Shown here: positions 56,135-64,000 of the stretch, one piece after another
Position numbering within the stretch: position 1 is the stretch's first letter
Layout: the number at the start of each line of letters is the position of its first letter
Assembly: GCA_010093605.1 (NCBI GenBank)
Contig: MU004184.1
Span: forward strand, 293,816-357,815
Direction: 5' to 3'
DNA from: Lophium mytilinum
Taxonomy: Eukaryota; Ascomycota; Dothideomycetes; Mytilinidiales; Mytilinidiaceae
Length of the DNA stretch: 64,000 bases
Notes under the pieces: model-generated
Seen by the model: only the letters and a program-made list of their open reading frames with translations
Databases searched by the model: none
What the model was told of the DNA's origin: nothing
Position numbers and translations under genes: made by a program

Positions 56135-59100
56135 TTCTCCTATAGTATATATAGGTAAGTCCCCTTAAGTTAAATATAATTAAGAATTTACTTTAATAGG
56201 TTATAAGCCTAGGTACTTTATACCTTTAACCTCTATCTTTACTATATTTAATAGTTATACTAATAACTCTCTTATAATATTTACCTAATATAATACTAAA
56301 GAGAAGCTAAAAGCTAAAAATTCTACTAAGTATACCTTTTTTTCTATATTCTCCTCTATATAAAATTTCTAGATAATTTTACTACTATTATATAGAATAT
56401 AATTTTATATAATAAGCTTAAAAGAGGCTATATATTATTTTATCTATTTCTACTACTTTTTATCTTTTTATCTTCTTCTATACTAAAAATACTATCTAAT
56501 TTATATATTTAACTACTAAATATAAGTATAGCCTAAAAGAGAGCTTTAAGTATAATATAGAATATATATATTATAACTAAATAGAATTACTACTATACTG
56601 CTAGCATACTTCTAAATAGTAAGAATAAAACTAAGAAGAAGAAGTTAAAGAATATATATAACTTAGCTAGTATATATTAAAATAGTAAGGACTTATATAG
56701 TAAGAGCTAAAAGAGTAAATAAAGCTCTAAAAAATCTACTTTAGTTATACTAGTTGCACTAGTTAATAATAATAACTTAGATAATAATAATAACTTAGAT
56801 AATTTAGATAAAGTAGATAAATATAACTCTAATATATCTATACCGCCGTCTATAGATAATAAAGATAACTTATTATACCTGCCTAGTAATACTAATATAG
56901 ACCCTTAGCTATATACTAAGAAAATAACTAGTAAGTATTAGAAATAGAAAGTATTTAAGCTAAGCCCGCTATAGTAACTAAGTCTATGCTAGATAAATCT
57001 ACCCTAGGTAGATCTACTCTAGTAGAGTCTACTATTATTTCCGCGCTGTTAGAATACTCTAATTAATAAAAACTATAATAGTAGTAACCTAGTTCTATAG
57101 GCCTAGGTATAAATTATAGAGAGGAATATTAATATACTACTATAAGAATATACTTAATACTATTAATAATAAAATAAGTACTTTTATTTATATCTAAATA
57201 GCCCCCTCTACTCTTACCTATAATAATACTTACTAATAATATTAAATAACTTTAACTTAGTCTTACTAGAGAAGAAATAGAACGCTACTATAAAGCTTTT
57301 TAAAGATTAACTAAAACTAAAAGGCCTAAATAACTTTACTAACTAGAATCTCTACTTATAGCTTTATATAGAAATATATAAGTTTACTACTATTCTTAAT
57401 AGTACTAAGCCTTAACTAACTACTAGAAATATTACTATTAATATATAGAAGTCTAAAAACTACCTTATTTAAATACTAATTCTTAACTATATTAAATAGA
57501 AACCGCTCTAACTAATCTATAGAGTAAAGACAGCGTTTAAAATACTATAACGCCTATTACGCTACTATACTATTAGAAACGCAACTAAGATAAATAACCT
57601 ATAGAAAAAGTATCTAGCTATTACCTATAATACTTTAAAATCTATAGATAACTTCTACTAATAACTTAAGGTTACTAATACTTAACTTACTACTCTTAAC
57701 TCTACCTATAAAATGCCTAAATAGTTCTAGAACTTATACTTTCTTAATAGCCTATCTAATGCCTTTATATTATAGAGAGATAACTTCTTTAGTAATAATA
57801 AAGATATTACTAAAGTTAGTTTTAAAATAGATTTTAATAATATTAGAAGTAAAGTAATTACCTAGAAAGTATAAATATAAGGTAGTAATATATATATTAA
57901 CTTTATCTAAAATAGTAAGTAAGATAGAAAATTAAAGATAATAGATTAACTTAAGATATAACTAAAGAAAAAGAATACTTAGTTCTAGAAGTATATTAAT
58001 ACTATTAAACTCTACCTAACTTATAATATAAGTAAAGGGGGGTATAGAAGAGAAAAATATATTACTCTAGCCTACTAACTCTATAGATAGAGTATATAAT
58101 ATAGAGGCTTATAAGGTCTAGCTATCCGCGGCTAAGCTAGCTTATAATTAGAAGAATAAGGCTATAGATAAAAAGAAAATAGCTTTAAGCGCTAGTAACT
58201 AAATAATATAGAAAGTATAAACTTTATAACTATTTTTAAAACTCTACTTCTATTATATAGCTCTAATATATTATTATATATTATATAAACTATACTAATA
58301 TCTTTATAGAAATAGAATATAAATAATAAAATATACTCTATACCTAATATAACTATATTAATCTCTATTCTATAAGATACTATAGTTACTACGCCTTTTC
58401 TCCCCTCTAATAATAATATAACCTAGGTATAGTATATTAATAATATACTAGAACTAGTCTTCTTTATAAAACTAACTATACTATATAGCTAATTCTAATA
58501 GTTTATAGACTTAGGCGCCTTAAAATACTATATAGGTAATATTAAATTATTTAAGAGTCTATAACTTCTACTATATTCTATAATAGTAATAGGTATAGAA
58601 GGAAGATATATTTATAGATATAGTAGAATAGTTAATCTATAAGTAGATATTTATAGAGTAAAGAAGACTCTAATACTTATAAACATGCTATATATTTTAG
58701 GTATTAATTTTAGCCTTATTTCTATTAACTAACTCTATAGTTTAGGCGTCTACTCTCTTATTAAGAAAGGTATCTTTAAAATTAGATAGAATAATACTAA
58801 TAAAATTATTATAGTTACTAAAAGCCTAGAACTAAATAACTTATATATACTATATACTATTAATTCTATAGAGTCTATCTAGGCTATATAGGTTTTCTAT
58901 ATAGCTATTAAAGAAAATACCGCCTCTATAGATCTATAGCACTATTAGATAGAATATATAAGTTTAGTGTAGATACTATAACTATAGAAAGTTATAAAAG
59001 GTATTAACTTAAAGTCTAAAGGCCTTAAATACTATAAAATCTATTCTTTTACTAAAATATAATAATAGAACTTTACTACTAAAGCTACCTATATATTAGT

Positions 59101-62100
59101 ACTATTAGGAATTTCTAAATTAAGAAACGCGTAGAGAATACTAGTTACTTATATAACCTTCTAGAAGACTATATATTTTACTACTCTATAGGCTTTACAC
59201 TACTCTATAAAAGTTTATCTACTTCTTATATAAAATTTACGCGTAGGCTATATAGATAATTCTTAATTATAGATAATCTAGTATTATAGGTAATTATTAT
59301 AGTTAATAACTACTTTATAGTCCTTATAAATATAGCTATCTACCTTCTCTATCTAACCTTTTAAAACCGCCTAATCCGCCTAGGTTATAGATAGATAGAT
59401 AATAATATAGATAGAGCCTTATATACTAAATATATAATTATTATATATAGTAGAAAATTTAAAGTTATACTAGTATATCTAGTTATCCCTTCTTACTACC
59501 TCTACTAGAGCTTTATAGTCTATAGTAACTTTATATATATTATAGACTTTATATATTATATAAATAGTAATATTTATATATATTTCTAAGAATTATATAA
59601 CTATTACTAACCTTAATAATTTTAATATTCTAGTAGACTATTAAAGCTAGTAACGCGTGCGCTAGATATCTAGGCTAGGGAATAGCATATAATATATATA
59701 TTACGCGTTAGATAGTAGACTATATAGTAATTTAGAATGCATCTAATTATAGTATATATATTATAAAATAGAAAGATAATACTAAGTATAAAATAGAGCC
59801 TACTTATACTCTATTTACTAATTCTATACTACTATTTCTTATTTCTAATACTCTTAAGTAACTTAATAACTAGCTATAGGCTTTCTTCTCTAGAATTCTA
59901 TACCTTAATATAGGTAGCTATAAACTTTTAATATTAGTCTTTATTAAATATAATTATAGTATTATTTTTATACTAGCTATATTTATCTTTCTTTATATAG
60001 AACCGCTGCCTAAATTATATAAATAAGAGATTAAAAGGGCACCACTTCTAGCAGTTCTTTATCTTAATACTCTTCTTAGCCTTCCTATAAATTAGAGCTA
60101 AGTAGTATAAGTTATTATTAGTAAGGGGCTTTATATTATTAATCTTATTATTTTATAGTTAATATAATTAGTATATTATACTTTAGCTCTCTACCTTATA
60201 TAATTACTTATACTATCTATAATATCTAATAAAGTATCTCTAAGAGGGGGGCTAGATAGAATTAAATATAGTAAGAATAAGTACCTAGAGTTAAATAGTT
60301 ATACTTTACTCTTAATGCGCTTTATTAGTATATATATCTTCTTGCGTTAGTTAATAAAGTTCTACTACTAATTCTACTCCTTTACTTCTATTCTTGCTAC
60401 CCTTGCGGTAAAGGCCTATTATTATTCTAGTATTATATCTTTAGTTAAATCTAATATATTATAGCGGTTAGGATTATTATATATATTTTTATTATTATCT
60501 TCTTTATAGTTTATATACTAACCTACCCGTTTTATAATAAATTCTTACTAGTAGAATAATAGATAGTACTTATAGCGTAAGCTAAGTGCCCGCTATTAGG
60601 CGAGATATTTATTATAATTTACTACCCTAGCTTATAGTTAGTATAGTCTTATTTAAGGGGGGCGGTAGTTAATACTAGTAGTAGTAACCCTGTAAATTAG
60701 GTTTATACACTTCTAGCCTAAGGTATATTTACTAATAGTATAGTAGAGGTAAGTATATATATATATAATAGTATTACCTAAAAAGAGATTAAAAAACTCT
60801 TTTAAGTATCTTTATATTTTTAAGGCGTTTATAGACTATTCTATAAAGAGTAGATTTATAACTACTACTTAAATAGCCTTAGCTATAAAAATTACTAGTA
60901 GCCCCTATAATCTATTAGAATGCTATCTAATACTAGGTTAGTAACTAACTTTAGCTTAGTTTTTATCTACTCTAAAGAGATAGTTCTAATTCTTTATTAG
61001 TGTTAATATAATACTAGTAATATCTAGAGTTATAAAACTAAGACTATAGTATTCTTATATAATATTATAAGTAACCTTTATTATAGTATTATAGAAATAA
61101 CTAAAAGTATTATAAATCTAGATTATATATTATAATTAGCTATTATATAAGGTTATAGAAGTAGAAAGAGAGTAATATATCTTCCGCGCGTAAAAAAGGT
61201 CTAGAGTAGTAGAAATATTAGCTTAAGTATAGAATAGTTAGTCTTTATAAATATCTATCTATATTTATATTAGTACTTACTAAAATATATCTAGCCTAAT
61301 ACTCTTAGTCTAGGCTATAAGGTTATTACTATATTTCCTAATTATATTAGTGCCTAATACTATGCTTTTAAGTATCTAATATCTTATTTATTCTTCTACT
61401 ACTATATATTTTACCTCTATAGTTAGTACTTTAGTATGCCTATCTACGCTATTTTATATCTAAATTATTTTACTATATTATTTTATACTAAGAGAGCTAA
61501 TATAGTTATAGATAGATATACCTCTATCTATACCTAAGAAGCGGCTAGTAGAAGAGAAGAATAGTAGACCGCTTAATATAAAGGTATTAGACCTAGTTAT
61601 TTAGTTAATAGCTCTGCGGGCTTCTATTCTAGCCGCTATCTTATCTTAAACTACGGCGGCACCCTAATAGGTATTTATTAGTATGCACTACTTAGTAGAG
61701 TAGCTATAATATATATATAAGCTAATTTTATACTTAAAGTCTATTTATATATAGAAGTTAGTATTACTAGATTAAAAAATAGGTATATACCTATTCTTAT
61801 CCTCTATACTATATTTTCTCTTTCTAGTAAAAAATAAGGTATAGCTAGATAGCTAAGATAATATAGTATTACTATTTTAGAATATTCTAGTAGTATATTC
61901 TCTTTTACTTATTAAGTTCTATATATTTATTATTAGTTAGTAGGCGTTAGAGTTAAGAGAGCTAGATGCGTTACTATATTAATTAGCTTTAAGGCAGCGC
62001 ATTTTTACTTCTTTACTATTTATAGTTATACGTGTTAGCTATATATATATTAATATATACTATAGATAGAATATATAGTATAGTATATTTAAGTTATATA

Positions 62101-64000
62101 GTAAGTCCCTATTTAGAGTAGAAAGAGATAGTTTTATATTACCTTTTACTATATTTAAGTAGGTAATATTAAGCCTTACTAAATAATAGATAGGGGGCGT
62201 ATAGTAAAAGAATATTCTATTTCTTAAGGTAGAGTATAAGAATAATAACTATAAAGAGAAGTAAAGTAGATTATAATTAAGTAGTATAGAGAGAAGAAAA
62301 TAAAAAGAGAGTAAGTTGCGCGTTTATTATAATAGAATATAATAGAGCTAGCTAAATATAATCTATATATATTAACTTAGCGTCTTTAGCTAGTTATATA
62401 CCTCTTCTCTATTCCCCCCTTAATAAAGCCCTATTATTCTATATAATTAAATACTTCTATCTATATAATTACTTCTTCTATTATATTACCTTAGACTAGA
62501 GCTTATACTTACGCACTTATATTAACTTCTACTAATTACTATATATGCGCTACTACCTTCTACTATTATTTCTAGATAGCATCTTCTATACTATTAAAAT
62601 AGTAGTTAGTTAAGAGATTATAGACTTTATATTCTATATTATTAGATAGATAGCTAGCTAAGTTAAAGGCCCTAATAGAGGTATTAATATTATAATACGC
62701 AGCTATTCCCTTATTACTAACTTTATTTCTAGTTAGATAATCTACTTAGGCGTAAATAACCCGCTAGCTATTTTCTCTAGCTATAGTATATATCCCTCTT
62801 CTATATTATCTATAATAAACGCCTCTATCTTTACTAACTAAATTATATAACCTTAAGCTATTATATTTTTCTCTCTCTTAGTTTAAAATACCCTCTTTAC
62901 TACTATTTAGGCCTTCTTTCTATAATTCTAGCCCTTTATTAGTTACTATACTATAAGTAGTTATATACTATATTATAGAGTACTCCTCTATAGTAGAGAG
63001 GTCTCTAGATAAAAGAATAAAAGGGCAGTTTACTAGTAGTAAATTCCCCCCCTATAGAATCTATATATCTAGTTAAGATATTTAGCTATATAGCTATACT
63101 TTTAGTTTTAATAATAGCTATAGTTTAGATAACTCTATACCGCCTATATATAGAGATATTAAGCTATTTATATTCTAGTCTAGTAAAATAGTATAAGGTT
63201 ATAATAAGGCCCTACCTTAGGGTAGTATAGTTCTAGTCTAGTTCTCTTAGTAAGGCGGGCTATAGAATAGTCTAATTATAAATTAGGTTAGCTAGATATA
63301 TAAACTCTTATACTATTTAAGTTCTCTACCTTTTATAGTTCTATACTCTTATTTCTTATATAACTTTTATATTCTTTTTAACTTTTTCTATAGCTCTAAT
63401 CTCTTACTTATTTATTTTATTACGTAGGTATTTATAACTAGTAGAGGCTAATATAGGTATAGATAGAAGGATAGTATAGTACTAGCTAGAGTAGATAGGT
63501 ATAGGGGTATTATCTATCTATATTAGCTATATTAATTAAAATTATTATATATATCTAATATACTATTTAGCTAAGGCTTAATAATTAGAGTAATATAGTC
63601 TAGTTTTTTTAATAAACTCTAATATACTATTACTATATACTAGTCTACCTTATTCTTAACTAGAAACTTAAGATTATCTATAATATAGTAATATATAGTT
63701 TTATATTCTATATTAAAACTAAATATTATATTTAATCTAGTAATAAGTATACTAAATTTAGAGGCTAGTATTACTAGTATACTCTTTAGTAGTATAGGTA
63801 GTATAAGTTTATATACTAGTATAATATAGGCGGCCTTACTACCTAGCTACTTTACTAATATTAACTTTATTTCTATATGCGCTAAACTATAGTAGTATTT
63901 AAAGTATAGTAAAGTTCTATTTTATTTAGTAGGCGGAGTATCTATAGAATTAGAATAATAAAATGCATTAATATAATCTTATCTTTTCTTATTATAGTTA
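56135..64000. mobile_element. RIP-degraded repeat block
   Basis: From about 56,135 the composition changes abruptly: nearly every line is free of CA and TG, TA is extremely frequent, and CG, CC and CT remain. This is the pattern left by repeat-induced point mutation, which turns CpA into TpA on both strands of repeats. A Copia element can be read at 57311-59060. Possible polypurine tracts, which end retroelement internal regions, occur at about 60242 (AAGAGGGGGGC) and 60655 (AA then a G6 run). The remainder is transposon-like but unclassifiable by eye. The block continues to the window end. Confidence 0.9.
57311..59060 (+). mobile_element. Ty1/Copia retrotransposon remnant: gag, protease, pre-integrase
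   Basis: In one frame from 57311 the plus strand reads LKGLNNFTN(stop)NLYL(stop)LYIEIY and so on, a Copia gag in which the stops are TAA/TAG as expected from CAA, CAG and TGG after RIP. At 58505 IDLGALKY fits the protease motif DSGA with both Ser codons changed from TCA to TTA. At 58934 L-stop-H-Y and later IKGINLKSKGLKYYKI fit the gag-pre-integrase domain. All three are in the same frame. A candidate zinc knuckle at 58245-58286 is in another frame. Integrase, reverse transcriptase and RNase H are not recognised, so the element is truncated or interrupted after about 59,060. It encodes nothing functional. Confidence 0.8.

Noticed and set aside
59060-64000. Further transposon proteins readable through the RIP mutations
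   Set aside because: Both strands give open-looking readings once TAA/TAG are allowed, so I could not assign any domain reliably.

Overview
The window reads as nuclear DNA of a filamentous ascomycete (Pezizomycotina). The evidence is short spliceosomal introns of about 46-60 nt with GTRAGT donors and CTAAC/CTAAT branch sites, fungal-type U6 and U2 snRNA genes, a fungal amino-acid/choline-type permease, and a 7.9-kb block with the signature of repeat-induced point mutation (RIP). There is no sign of bacterial operons, CRISPR, rRNA or convincing tRNA genes.

Layout. Positions 1 to about 50,800 have ordinary base composition but are almost a gene desert. No intact conserved protein gene longer than about 240 codons is visible. 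Instead there are many eroded pieces of genes. Several can be named: a GSK-3 kinase C-lobe (5.9-6.1 kb), the branch-point-binding protein MSL5/SF1 (6.9-7.9 kb), the DEAD-box helicase SUB2 (17.0-17.4 kb), the mRNA-export adaptor YRA1/ALYREF (17.9-18.2 kb) and the SLIDE end of an ISWI remodeller (37.8-38.3 kb). They keep intron positions but carry frameshifts and nonsense codons, so they look like decayed genomic copies and not processed retrocopies. Several contain short internal tandem duplications of about 120-350 bp. Other pieces clearly look coding but I cannot name them. A few intact small ORFs exist: a membrane-anchored RING-like protein at 40.7-41.2 kb and an acidic hypothetical protein at 14.6-15.3 kb.

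The part that looks alive is RNA. Three U6 snRNA genes (3.9 kb minus; 33.9 kb plus; 47.8 kb plus) and one U2 snRNA gene (43.2 kb plus) lie in this stretch. Two of the three U6 genes and the U2 gene are interrupted by small mRNA-type introns. The U6 intron falls between the ACAGAGA box and the AGC triad, and the U2 intron falls in stem-loop I. The intronless U6 keeps the same upstream TATA and downstream B-box as its intron-bearing sister, which points to precise intron loss and not to a retrocopy. The spliceosome would have to splice its own RNAs here.

At 50.8-52.8 kb, on the minus strand, is the one large gene that looks fully intact: a 4-exon, 531-residue APC-family (GABA/choline-type) permease with GATA sites upstream. 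From about 56,135 to the end, CpA/TpG dinucleotides are almost absent and AT content is very high. Inside this block the gag, protease and pre-integrase regions of a Ty1/Copia retrotransposon can still be read through the RIP mutations (57.3-59.1 kb); the rest is unclassified RIP-degraded repeat.
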